Assembly: GCF_002943525.1 (NCBI RefSeq)
Contig: NZ_CP025394.1
Location: 496,001-560,000 of the forward strand
Source of the DNA: Kitasatospora sp. MMS16-BH015
GTDB lineage: Bacteria; Actinomycetota; Actinomycetes; Streptomycetales; Streptomycetaceae
DNA length: 64,000 nt
Direction of reading: 5' to 3'
The notes beneath the pieces are model-generated. The model was not told where the DNA came from and ran no database searches. It was given only the letters and a program-made list of their open reading frames with translations. This document shows, one piece after another, positions 16,777 to 24,198 of this stretch. Both the position numbers and the translations under genes were made by a program. Numbering within the stretch: the stretch's first letter is position 1; every line of letters begins with the position of its first letter.

Positions 16777-17916
16777 GGAAGGCCCGGGTGCGGCCGGGAG
16801 GGCGATCTCGAAGCAGCAGCCCCCGGCCACGTTGCGCACCCGGGCCCGGCCGGAGTGGGCCTCGACGATGCCCCGGACGATGGCCAGGCCGAGCCCGGCG
16901 CCGGTGTCCCCGCCCTCGCCGGGGTCCTGCCGCGGGGTGCGGGCCGCGCTGCCGCGCCAACCGGTCTCGAACACCCGGGAGAGGTCCTGCTCCGGGATGC
17001 CCCCGCAGCTGTCGGTGACGGAGAGCACCACCTCCTCGGCCTCCCGGCGGGCCGAGACCGCCACCACGCCGTCCTCGGGGGTCGAGCGGATCGCGTTGGC
17101 CAGCAGGTTGCCCAGCACCCGGGTGATCTCCCGGCTGTCCACCTCCACCGGTTCGGCGGCCACCTGACCGCCCATCAGCCGCACGCCCCGCTGCCGGGCC
17201 AGCGGATCCGCCCCGGCCAACGCCTCGTCGACCAGGTCGTACACCGAGACCCGGGCGAGCGTGAGGGCGAGCGCCCCGGCCTGGATCCGGGAGAGTTCGA
17301 AGAGGTCGTCGACCATCCCGGTGAGCCGCTCCACCTCGGTGCGGATCCGCTGGAGGTAGCGGGCGGGCTCGTCCACCACGCCGTCCTCCAGCGCCTCCGC
17401 CATGGCCCGCAGTCCGGCCAGCGGAGTGCGCAGGTCGTGCGAGATCCAGGCGATCAGTTCGCGCCGGGAGGCCTCCAACGCTTGGGCCCGGGTGCGGGCT
17501 TCGGAGAGCCGGGCGCTGGTGGCGGCCAACTCCCGGCTGAGCTCGGCCAGTTCGAGGCCCAGCGGCGGCTCCGGCGCGGTGAACCCGGTCTCGCTGCCCA
17601 CCGTGCGGGCGGCGGCCGTCAGCGCCCGGCTGCCGGCCACCACCTGGCGGCCGAGCAGCGCGGCCGTCAGCAGCGAGACCACGGCGGCCATCCCGAGCAC
17701 GGTGATCACCACACCGAGGTCGTGCCGGGAGAGGAACATCGCCTGGGCCACGGCGAAGGTGCCGGAGGTGACGGCGAGCACGGTGACCGCGGCCACACAG
17801 AAGAGCGAGAGCGCCAGCGAGCGGCGGCGCAGCAGCCGCACGGCCGGCCAGCCGAGCAGTCCGGCCCCGGCCGCGCCGAGCCCGGCGTACACCGCGATGA
17901 GCAGCAGGTCCTTCAC
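16768..17916 (-). CDS. Two-component sensor histidine kinase
   Basis: A 382-residue membrane kinase. Two to three N-terminal hydrophobic segments (residues ~4-22, 35-60, 68-90) are followed by a HAMP-like linker, a HisKA domain with phospho-acceptor H160 in ISHDLRTPLAGL, and a HATPase domain with the N-box NLLANAIRSTP and G-box DTGAGLGLAIV. The extracytoplasmic loop is very short, so it may sense something within the membrane. The GTG start has an excellent AAGGAGG site and overlaps the response-regulator stop (GTGA). Confidence 0.88.
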   Translation of the reverse strand: MKDLLLIAVYAGLGAAGAGLLGWPAVRLLRRRSLALSLFCVAAVTVLAVTSGTFAVAQAMFLSRHDLGVVITVLGMAAVVSLLTAALLGRQVVAGSRALTAAARTVGSETGFTAPEPPLGLELAELSRELAATSARLSEARTRAQALEASRRELIAWISHDLRTPLAGLRAMAEALEDGVVDEPARYLQRIRTEVERLTGMVDDLFELSRIQAGALALTLARVSVYDLVDEALAGADPLARQRGVRLMGGQVAAEPVEVDSREITRVLGNLLANAIRSTPEDGVVAVSARREAEEVVLSVTDSCGGIPEQDLSRVFETGWRGSAARTPRQDPGEGGDTGAGLGLAIVRGIVEAHSGRARVRNVAGGCCFEIALPAAPGPSGS

Positions 17917-18665
17917 GCCCACCCCTCCTTCCGGTCCGTCGCGGGGTCGTAGCGGTAGCCGGCGCCCCAGACCGTGCTGATCAGCACGGGCGTGGCGGGG
18001 TCGTCCTCGATCTTCTCGCGCAGCCGCCGGACGTGGACGGTGACGGTGGACAGGTCGCCGAAGTCCCAACCCCAGACCCGCTGCATCAGCTCCTGCCGGG
18101 AGAAGACCGTGTGCGGATGCCGGAGCAGGAACGCCAGCAGGTCGAACTCTCGCAGCGTGAGGAGGAGTTCGCGATCGCCGCGGTGGGCCCGGCGGGCCTG
18201 CGGGTCCAGCGTGACGTCTCCGGAGACCAGCGGTGCGGCGGCCTGGGCCGGCGCGGAGCTGCGGGAGCGGCGCAGCACGGACTGGATCCGCAGCACCAGC
18301 TCCCGGGGGCTGAACGGCTTGGTCACGTAGTCGTCGGCGCCCAGTTCGAGGCCGAGGATCCGGTCGGCCTCGTCGCCCTTGGCCGTGAGCAGCACGACGG
18401 GGAGGTCGGCACCCGGGCCGGAGGCGCGCAGCGTGCGCAGGATCTCCAGGCCGTCGATGCCGGGCAGCATCAGGTCCAGCACCAGCAGGTCGGGCCGGTG
18501 GCTGCGGGCCAGCTCCAGTCCCTCCCGGCCGTCGCAGGCCCGGTCGACCCGGTGCCCGGCCCGGGTCAGGTAGCCGGCGACGACCTCGCCGACGGTGAGG
18601 TCGTCGTCGACCACCAGGATGAGGGCGGGCTCGGGTGGTGCGGCGGGTGCGGGGCTCTCGGTCAC
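17913..18665 (-). CDS. OmpR/PhoB-type response regulator
   Basis: A 250-residue regulator with a receiver domain (acidic cluster at 20-22, phospho-acceptor D64 in LLVLDLMLPG, Lys in DDYVTKPFSP) and a C-terminal winged helix (ELLLTLREFDLLAFLL to VHVRRLREKIEDDP and GAGYRYDP). It is co-transcribed with the kinase. The GTG start at 18665 lies 7 nt after a TATCCT -10, so the mRNA is probably leaderless. It is the natural candidate to bind the six repeated 20-bp motifs in this locus, including one in its own promoter. Confidence 0.88.
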   Translation of the reverse strand: MTESPAPAAPPEPALILVVDDDLTVGEVVAGYLTRAGHRVDRACDGREGLELARSHRPDLLVLDLMLPGIDGLEILRTLRASGPGADLPVVLLTAKGDEADRILGLELGADDYVTKPFSPRELVLRIQSVLRRSRSSAPAQAAAPLVSGDVTLDPQARRAHRGDRELLLTLREFDLLAFLLRHPHTVFSRQELMQRVWGWDFGDLSTVTVHVRRLREKIEDDPATPVLISTVWGAGYRYDPATDRKEGWA

Positions 18666-18714
18666 CTGGCCGAGGATACGAGCCGCACCGGTGGCCGTGG
18701 CCCCGGCCGGGCCC

Positions 18715-18734
18715 GACGTCAGCCTTCCGTAACC
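18715..18734 (+). promoter_or_regulatory. Regulon motif copy 2 (response-regulator promoter, inverted)
   Basis: GACGTCAGCCTTCCGTAACC. Relative to the minus-strand response-regulator gene it is inverted. Its near edge is 36 nt from the -10 TATCCT (18673-18678, minus strand), exactly the spacing seen at the epimerase. Confidence 0.65.
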
Positions 18735-18754
18735 TGGCCGACCGGGCCGGGGCA

Positions 18755-18883
18755 GCCGACGCGGGGTTGCCGTGGGCTCGCCGCCCGGGCCGGGCAGGCC
18801 GACGCGGGACTGCCGTGGGCTCGCCACCCGGGCCGGGCAGGCCGAGGCGGGGCAGCCGCGAGCTCGCCACCCCGAGCGCGCCG
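18755..18883. repeat. Three 43-bp tandem repeats between two regulon motif copies
   Basis: Units begin at 18755, 18798 and 18841 (GCCGACGCGGGGTTGCCGTG and variants). They lie between motif copies 2 and 3 and space the two divergent promoters apart. No gene is visible in them. Confidence 0.88.
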
Positions 18884-18895
18884 ATGCCCCGGGCC

Positions 18896-18915
18896 GACGT
18901 CGGACTTTCGTAAGC
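18896..18915 (+). promoter_or_regulatory. Regulon motif copy 3 (glycosyltransferase promoter, direct)
   Basis: GACGTCGGACTTTCGTAAGC, in the same orientation as the gene. It is followed after 33 nt by the -10 TACCGT (18949-18954), and 7 nt later by the GTG of the glycosyltransferase gene: a leaderless promoter with an upstream activator site. Confidence 0.65.
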
Positions 18916-18961
18916 ACGCGGCTCGGTCACCCTGCGCTCCGCCGCGCCTACCGTGGCCTGC

Positions 18962-20431
18962 GTGACCCTTCCCGTTCTCCCTCCCCCTCCCCCACGGCCC
19001 GGTGCCGACGTGATCCTGCCCTGCCTCGACGAGGCCGAGGCCCTGCCCTGGGTGCTCGGCCGGCTGCCCGCCGGCTGCCGGGCGATCGTGGTCGACAACG
19101 GCTCCCGCGACGGCTCGGCCGCCCTGGCCCGCTCCCTGGGCGCGACCGTCGTCGAGGAGCCGCGCCGCGGCTTCGGCGCCGCCTGCCACGCCGGCCTGCT
19201 CGCCGCCACCGCCGAGCTGGTCTGCTTCATGGACTGCGACGGCTCGCTGGACCCGGCCCAACTGCCCCTGGTCCTGGGGCCGGTGGCCGAGGGCTCGGCC
19301 GATCTGGTCCTCGGGCGGCGTCGCCCCCGGACCTTCGGCGCCTGGCCGCCGCACGCCCGGCTGGCCAACGCCGTCCTGGCCCGGCGGCTGCGGGCGGCGA
19401 CCGGGGCTGCCCTGCACGACCTCGGACCGATGCGGGCCGCGCGCCGCGACCGGCTGCTGGCGCTGGGCCTGGGCGACCGCCGCTCGGGCTACCCGCTGGA
19501 GATGGTGCTCGCCGCCTCGGCGGCCGGGATGCGGATCGCCGAGACCGAGGTCGACTACCTGCCGCGCTCGGGCCGTTCCAAGGTCACCGGTACGGTGCGC
19601 GGCACCCGGCAGGCCGTCCGGGACATGCGGGCCGTGCTGGCCGCCCCGCCGCCCACCCTCCTGGTGATCGCCAAATCGCCCGCCCCGGGCCGGGTCAAGA
19701 CCCGCCTCACCCCGCCCTGTACGCCCGAACAGGCGGCGGCACTGGCCGAGGCCGCGCTGGCCGACACGCTGCTCACCCTCTCCCGGATGCCGGCCGGCCG
19801 ACGGCTGCTCGTGCTGGACGGACCGGTCGGCCGGTGGCTGCCCCCGGGCTGGGATGTCCTGCCGCAGGCGACGGGCGGGCTGGACCGCCGCCTGGCGGCC
19901 GCCTTCGCCGCCGCCACTCCGGGTGCTCCCGCCCTCCTGGTCGGGATGGACACCCCGCAGCTGGACGCCGGCCTGCTCGCGGCCGCGCTCTCGCCGGCCC
20001 GGCGGGCCGGCGTCGACGCCTGGTACGGCCCGGCCGAGGACGGCGGGTTCTGGGCCCTCGGACTGGCCCGGCCCGACGCGGAGCTCGCCCGGCGGCTACT
20101 GGTGGGGGTGCCCATGTCCACGCCCGACACCGGGCGGGCCCTGCTCGACCGCCTGGCAGCGGCCGGCCTGACGGTCCACCACCTCCCGGCGGCCACCGAC
20201 GTGGACACCATCCGGGATGCGCGCCTGGTCGCCGCCCAGGCCCCGCACGGCCGGTTCGCGGCCCGCCTGCGCGCGGTGGAGGGCGACCACGCAGCGGATG
20301 GCAGCCGCGCGATGGAGAGCAGCCGCGCCGTGGCGGGCGACCGTGCGACGGAGAGTGATCCCGTGCCGGAAGGCAGCCGCGCGATGGAGGGCGACCGCGC
20401 GACCGCGAACAGCCGCGAGGTGAACCGGTGA
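18962..20431 (+). CDS. Fused GT2 glycosyltransferase - DUF2064 (GT-A-like) protein
   Basis: A 489-residue fusion. Residues ~15-220 are a polyprenyl-phosphate-type GT2 domain: DVILPCLDEAEALPWVL, IVVDNGSRDGSAAL, and the metal-binding FMDCDGSLDP. Residues ~234-432 are a DUF2064/TIGR04282 domain: LLVIAKSPAPGRVKTRLTPP, then VGMDTPQ and GPAEDGGFWALGL. Residues ~438-489 are a low-complexity repeat tail. In M. tuberculosis the two domains are, as I recall, the separate neighbours Rv0539 and Rv0540, in the methylthioxylose locus. A role in making a polyprenyl-phosphate-linked sugar is likely. The GTG start is leaderless. Confidence 0.82.
   Translation: MTLPVLPPPPPRPGADVILPCLDEAEALPWVLGRLPAGCRAIVVDNGSRDGSAALARSLGATVVEEPRRGFGAACHAGLLAATAELVCFMDCDGSLDPAQLPLVLGPVAEGSADLVLGRRRPRTFGAWPPHARLANAVLARRLRAATGAALHDLGPMRAARRDRLLALGLGDRRSGYPLEMVLAASAAGMRIAETEVDYLPRSGRSKVTGTVRGTRQAVRDMRAVLAAPPPTLLVIAKSPAPGRVKTRLTPPCTPEQAAALAEAALADTLLTLSRMPAGRRLLVLDGPVGRWLPPGWDVLPQATGGLDRRLAAAFAAATPGAPALLVGMDTPQLDAGLLAAALSPARRAGVDAWYGPAEDGGFWALGLARPDAELARRLLVGVPMSTPDTGRALLDRLAAAGLTVHHLPAATDVDTIRDARLVAAQAPHGRFAARLRAVEGDHAADGSRAMESSRAVAGDRATESDPVPEGSRAMEGDRATANSREVNR
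20279..20425 (+). repeat. Degenerate repeat encoding the tail of the GT2-DUF2064 protein
   Basis: Blocks related to GGCAGCCGCGCGATGGAGAG recur with variation through the last ~150 bases, giving Ser/Arg/Ala/Met/Glu-rich residues outside any domain. Confidence 0.8.
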
Positions 20432-21108
20432 CCGTCGAGGCCGAGCCCTGGGTGGACGACCCGTTCGCCGAGGCCGTCCGGGCCGGCCGGGGCCCGCTCT
20501 GGCTCCGCCACGAGGACGGTCGGCGGATCCCGCTGGACGTCGAGCGCTGGTGCGCGCCCGCCGCCGGGGCCGACCACGGGCTGCTGCTGCGCTGCGCCAC
20601 GCTGGCCGCGCCGGTGCTGGACCTCGGCTGCGGGCCCGGCCGCCTGGTCGCGGCCCTGCTCGGCCTCGGGGTGCCGGCCCTCGGCGTGGACGTCACCGGC
20701 GCGGCGGTGGCCCGCACCCGTGGCCTCGGCGGGCCGGCCCTTCGCCGCTCGGTCTTCGACCGGCTCCCGGCCGAGGGCCGCTGGGGCGGCGCCCTGCTGG
20801 CCGACGGCAACCTGGGCATCGGCGGCGACCCTCGGTCGCTCCTGCGCCGGAGCGCCGAACTCCTCGCCCCCGACGGCCTGCTGCTGATCGAGGTGGACCC
20901 CTCCGAGGTGGACGAACGGATCACCGTCCGGGTCGAAGGGCGCCACGGCGAGCTCGGCCCCCCGTTCCGCTGGGCCCGCTGCGGCGCAGCGGCCACCGCC
21001 CGCCTGGCCACCCGGGCCGGGCTCACCGAACACGAACGGTGGTCCTCGCACGGCCGCCGCTTCCTCGCCTGCCGCAAGCCCCCCCCCCCCCGACGTGACG
21101 GCCCCTAG
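20428..21108 (+). CDS. Class I SAM-dependent methyltransferase
   Basis: A 226-residue methyltransferase. Motif I is PVLDLGCGPGRLVAALL near residue 65, the acidic motif II is GVDVTGAAVARTR, and a post-motif region is LLLIEVDPSEVDERITVRV. The GTG start overlaps the stop of the GT2-DUF2064 gene (GTGA), so the two are translationally coupled and probably act in the same glycan pathway. The substrate is unknown. Near the 3' end a run of 13 C encodes a Pro stretch. The gene ends 4 bp inside the convergent DUF1579 gene. Confidence 0.8.
   Translation: MTVEAEPWVDDPFAEAVRAGRGPLWLRHEDGRRIPLDVERWCAPAAGADHGLLLRCATLAAPVLDLGCGPGRLVAALLGLGVPALGVDVTGAAVARTRGLGGPALRRSVFDRLPAEGRWGGALLADGNLGIGGDPRSLLRRSAELLAPDGLLLIEVDPSEVDERITVRVEGRHGELGPPFRWARCGAAATARLATRAGLTEHERWSSHGRRFLACRKPPPPRRDGP
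21079..21091 (+). repeat. 13-nt C homopolymer near the methyltransferase 3' end
   Basis: Thirteen consecutive C residues lie about 17 bp before the stop codon. Slippage would change only the last few residues, but could run translation into the antisense of the next gene. Confidence 0.9.
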
Positions 21109-21599
21109 CGGCGGGTGAACTCCATCGACCAGTTGGTCACCCAGCTCTGCCCGCCGTCGGCGGAGAACGCCTGCTGCCAGCGGGCGGTGGTGGCGCTGAT
21201 GCCGTCCCAACGGTAGCGGACCAGGACCGGCCGGCCGGCGTACTCGTCCTCGCCGGTGAACTCACCGACCAGCCCGGCCGCCGACTCCGTGAACCGCCCC
21301 CGCACCGGCGGCTCCAGCCGCCCGGTCCGGGTGCTGGACCAGTACAGCGACCACTCCCCCGCCTCCGGGTCGAACAGCCTGAGCGTCATGCCCTTGACGC
21401 CCAGGGTCGGGAAGTCGATCTCGTCCGTGTTGCCCAGGCCGTCGAGCAGCCGCCGACAGCGGGAGAGGCCCGGGAACTCGGTCCAGCCGCTCGCGGGGTC
21501 CAGGAAGTCGGTGAGCCTGCGATTGGCCACCTTCCACTCGCCGAGGAAGAAGTCGAAACCGCCGAAGGGGACCCGGGGGTCGGTGTGCTCGTTCGTCAT
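21105..21599 (-). CDS. DUF1579-like protein
   Basis: A 164-residue protein of the DUF1579/lipocalin-like type: FDFFLGEWKVANRRL at the N-terminus, FPTLGVKGMTLRLFDPEAGEWSLYWSS in the middle, and WQQAFSADGGQSWVTNWSMEF at the end. Its function is not known. The ATG at 21599 is chosen over the longer frame because the family starts a few residues before the FFLGEW motif. It is divergent from a WYL regulator, with a perfect palindrome between them, so it is the likely target of that regulator. Confidence 0.75.
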   Translation of the reverse strand: MTNEHTDPRVPFGGFDFFLGEWKVANRRLTDFLDPASGWTEFPGLSRCRRLLDGLGNTDEIDFPTLGVKGMTLRLFDPEAGEWSLYWSSTRTGRLEPPVRGRFTESAAGLVGEFTGEDEYAGRPVLVRYRWDGISATTARWQQAFSADGGQSWVTNWSMEFTRR

Positions 21600-21619
21600 G
21601 CCAGGACGGTAGGGCCGGT

Positions 21620-21642
21620 CCACTGACAACCGATGTCAGTGG
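21620..21642. promoter_or_regulatory. Perfect 9-bp inverted repeat operator
   Basis: CCACTGACA - ACCGA - TGTCAGTGG lies in the 62-bp gap between the DUF1579 gene and the WYL regulator. It overlaps both promoters and is the obvious binding site for the regulator. Confidence 0.75.
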
Positions 21643-21661
21643 AGTCGGCGAGGATGGCCGG

Positions 21662-22642
21662 ATGCGCGCCAGCCGACTCGTCTCCATCCTGCTGCTGCTC
21701 CAGACCCGGGGCCGGGTCACCGCCGCCCAGCTGGCGGCGGAGCTGGAGGTCTCCGTCCGCACGGTCTACCGCGACGTGGAGGCCCTGCACGCCGCCGGCA
21801 TCCCGCTCTACGGCGACGCGGGCCACCGCGGCGGCTACCAGCTCCTCGACGGCTACCGCACCCGGCTGACGGGGCTCAGCCCGGGCGAGGCCGAGGCCCT
21901 CTTCCTCTCCGGATTGCCCGGCCCCGCAGCCGAGTTGGGGCTGGGCTCGGTGCTGGCCGCCGCCCAGCTGAAGGTGCGGGCCGCCCTGCCGGCCGCCCTC
22001 GCGGCCCAGGCCGAGCGGACGCAGTCGCGGTTCCACCTGGACGCGCCGGGCTGGTACGCCGACCGCGACGAGACCCCCTTCCTGGCCGAGGTGGCCGACG
22101 CGGTCTGGCACTCCCGGGTGCTGCACGTGCGGTACCGCCGCTGGAAGGCCCCCACCGAGGTGGAGCGGCGTTGGGAGCCGTACGGCCTGGTGCTCAAGGC
22201 GGGCCGCTGGTACGTGGTCGCCGGGCCGGGGCCGTACGCGTACCGGGTCGACCAGATCCTCGCCGTGCTCCCGCCCGAAGACGGCCCGGGAGCCGGCGCG
22301 CCGGGCGCGTTCACCCCGCCCGCCGAATTCGACCTCGCGGCCTGGTGGGAGCGCCACCAGGCCGAGTTCCACCGCAGCCTGCACCGGGCCGATGCGACGG
22401 TGCGGCTCGCCCCCGCCGCGCTCGGCCGTTTCACCGGCCCCACCGCCCGGGCCCTGGCCGCCACCGGCCGGGTCGAGCCGGACGGCTGGACGCGCGCGGT
22501 GCTGCCGATCGAGTCGGTCGAGCGCGCCTGCGCCGAGTACCTCGCCCTCGGCCCGGAGATCGAGGTCCTGGAGCCGCCCGAGCTGCGCGAGGCACTGGTC
22601 CGGGCCGCCCGGGCCGTCCTGACCCGGTACGGAGAGACCTGA
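21662..22642 (+). CDS. YafY-type HTH-WYL transcriptional regulator
   Basis: A 326-residue regulator with an N-terminal HTH_11 domain (RLVSILLLLQTRGRVTAAQL, then ELEVSVRTVYRDVEALHAAG) and a WYL domain (VRYRRWKAPTEVERRWEPYGLVLKAGRWYVVA). It ends in a WCX-like C-terminal part. WYL domains sense small ligands or nucleic acids. It probably represses itself and the divergent DUF1579 gene. The pair interrupts the glycan locus and does not carry the regulon motif, so it may be a later insertion. Confidence 0.85.
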   Translation: MRASRLVSILLLLQTRGRVTAAQLAAELEVSVRTVYRDVEALHAAGIPLYGDAGHRGGYQLLDGYRTRLTGLSPGEAEALFLSGLPGPAAELGLGSVLAAAQLKVRAALPAALAAQAERTQSRFHLDAPGWYADRDETPFLAEVADAVWHSRVLHVRYRRWKAPTEVERRWEPYGLVLKAGRWYVVAGPGPYAYRVDQILAVLPPEDGPGAGAPGAFTPPAEFDLAAWWERHQAEFHRSLHRADATVRLAPAALGRFTGPTARALAATGRVEPDGWTRAVLPIESVERACAEYLALGPEIEVLEPPELREALVRAARAVLTRYGET

Positions 22643-22658
22643 CCTCGCCCGGCGAGCG

Positions 22659-24008
22659 CTACCGAAGCCACTGACCGGCGAGCGCCGGCCGCGCGGCGCG
22701 GACCACCCGCCGGCGGCGCAGCACCGGAACCACCAGCACGACCAGCAAGGCTGCCCCATAAGCGAGTTGCTGCACCGCCTGGCCACCCACCAGGTAGAGC
22801 ACCTGCCCGGCGGCCGGCACCGCCAGCCACTCCCAGCGGCCGTCGAGGGCCACCAAGGCGACCACCAGCAGCCCGTACCACGGGTAACCGGGGGCGACCA
22901 GCAGCAGCGCCGTGCCCGTCACCGACAGCGCACCGGCCCACGGCCGCCGCCGGTCGCCCCGGCGCAGCACCCGGAGCACCACCGCGGCGAGCACCAGAGC
23001 GGCCGCCCAGGGCGCGAGGCCATCGGGCAGCACCAGGCGCAGCAGCCCGAACCGGTCGAGGTGCCCCTGCTCGTACCCCTCCTCCCGCAGGTAGCCCGGC
23101 AGGTAGCCCAGCACGGCGGGGCCCGAGGCCGCCACGTACGGGAGGTAGGCGAGCGCGAAGGCGCCGAGCGCGGCCCCGGCGAGCAGCAGGTCGGCGCGGG
23201 TGGGGCGCCTGGCCAGGATGCCGGACAGCGCGCCGGGCAGCGCCAGGGCCGGCAGCAGCTTGGTCGCGACGGCCGCCCCCAGCAGCAGCCCTCCCCGGAC
23301 GGACCGCCTGCGCACCGCACAGCCGAGCCCGGCCACCGTCAGCAGCGCACCGAGCGTGTCCACGTGCGCGTCGTTGACCGCCCACACCGTCACCCCGGGG
23401 CACCAACCCCACAGCGCGGCGCACCACTTGTCCGTCCCGCGCCGCCACAGCAGCAGCGCGGTGGTCGCCACCGCCAGCACCGCCCCGGCGGCCTGCACCC
23501 CGCGCACGCCACCCCCGAACGGATGCACCGCGAGGAACCAGGCCTGCGCCACCGGCGGGTAGACGGTGTGCACGGCCGGGCGGTTGATCCGCGTGCAGTC
23601 TCCGGCCGCCGTGCGGTGCTCGTCCCAGGCCCGGCAGCCGTCGCCCACCGGGAAGAGACCCGGATCGCGCAGCCGCGCCAGCGCCGGGTCCTCGGGGGTG
23701 TGCGCGTACGGGGAGATCCCGGCCGCCTGGACCCGGCCGTCCCAGACGTACCGGTAGGCGTCGTCGCTCGTGCGCGGCGGTGCCATCAGCCCGACGGCGG
23801 CCACGGCGACACCGCCGGCCAGCACCACCGGCGCCACCCACCGGGCGGGCACCGCGCGCAGCAGCAGCACCGCCGCGCCGAACAGCACGGCGTCGAGCAG
23901 GTACCAGCCGCCGAGCGGGAGGCCACCGTGGCCGGTGACGGTCAGCGCCAGCGCCGTGACCAGTACGGCGAGGACGAGGAGGCAGGGCAGCACGCGATGG
24001 GGGATCAC
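22659..24008 (-). CDS. GT87-like polytopic membrane glycosyltransferase
   Basis: A 449-residue integral membrane protein with about ten hydrophobic segments. The first external loop carries DDAYRYVWDGRVQAAGISPY, typical of polyprenyl-phosphate-sugar-dependent GT-C enzymes of the mannosyltransferase group. GTG 24008 is chosen because GGGAGG lies upstream and hydrophobic sequence follows immediately; longer frames would add a polar Arg-rich leader. It may be the counterpart of Rv0541c (MtxT), the methylthioxylose transferase (recalled). A copy of the regulon motif lies 36 nt upstream of a weak -10 (GAGGGT), giving a near-leaderless start. Confidence 0.75.
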   Translation of the reverse strand: MIPHRVLPCLLVLAVLVTALALTVTGHGGLPLGGWYLLDAVLFGAAVLLLRAVPARWVAPVVLAGGVAVAAVGLMAPPRTSDDAYRYVWDGRVQAAGISPYAHTPEDPALARLRDPGLFPVGDGCRAWDEHRTAAGDCTRINRPAVHTVYPPVAQAWFLAVHPFGGGVRGVQAAGAVLAVATTALLLWRRGTDKWCAALWGWCPGVTVWAVNDAHVDTLGALLTVAGLGCAVRRRSVRGGLLLGAAVATKLLPALALPGALSGILARRPTRADLLLAGAALGAFALAYLPYVAASGPAVLGYLPGYLREEGYEQGHLDRFGLLRLVLPDGLAPWAAALVLAAVVLRVLRRGDRRRPWAGALSVTGTALLLVAPGYPWYGLLVVALVALDGRWEWLAVPAAGQVLYLVGGQAVQQLAYGAALLVVLVVPVLRRRRVVRAARPALAGQWLR

Positions 24009-24057
24009 CCGGCCCACCCTCCCACCACCGGCGCCGCGCAGACCGGAGCGCGAGCGG

Positions 24058-24077
24058 GACGTTCGGATTCCGTAAGC
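24058..24077 (+). promoter_or_regulatory. Regulon motif copy 4 (GT87 promoter, inverted)
   Basis: GACGTTCGGATTCCGTAAGC. Inverted relative to the GT87 gene; 36 nt separate it from a candidate -10 (GAGGGT on the minus strand, 24016-24021). The -10 is poor, which is the weakest case of the six. Confidence 0.6.
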
Positions 24078-24133
24078 AGGGCGGACCACGGAAGGGACGG
24101 CCGTCGTCCCCGCACAGGGCGGACCACGCACGC

Positions 24134-24153
24134 GACGTTCGGAATCCGTAAGC
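24134..24153 (+). promoter_or_regulatory. Regulon motif copy 5 (oxidoreductase promoter, direct)
   Basis: GACGTTCGGAATCCGTAAGC, identical to copy 4 except for one base. It is followed after 33 nt by TTCGAT (24187-24192) and then the GTG start at 24199. Confidence 0.65.
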
Positions 24154-24198
24154 ACGCCGGAGCACCGGAGCGGCCCCGCGGAGCGCTTCGATGAACGG

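Noticed and set aside
18755..18883. Possible CRISPR array
   Set aside because: The units abut without unique spacers, are only three in number and no cas gene is present; this is a tandem repeat.
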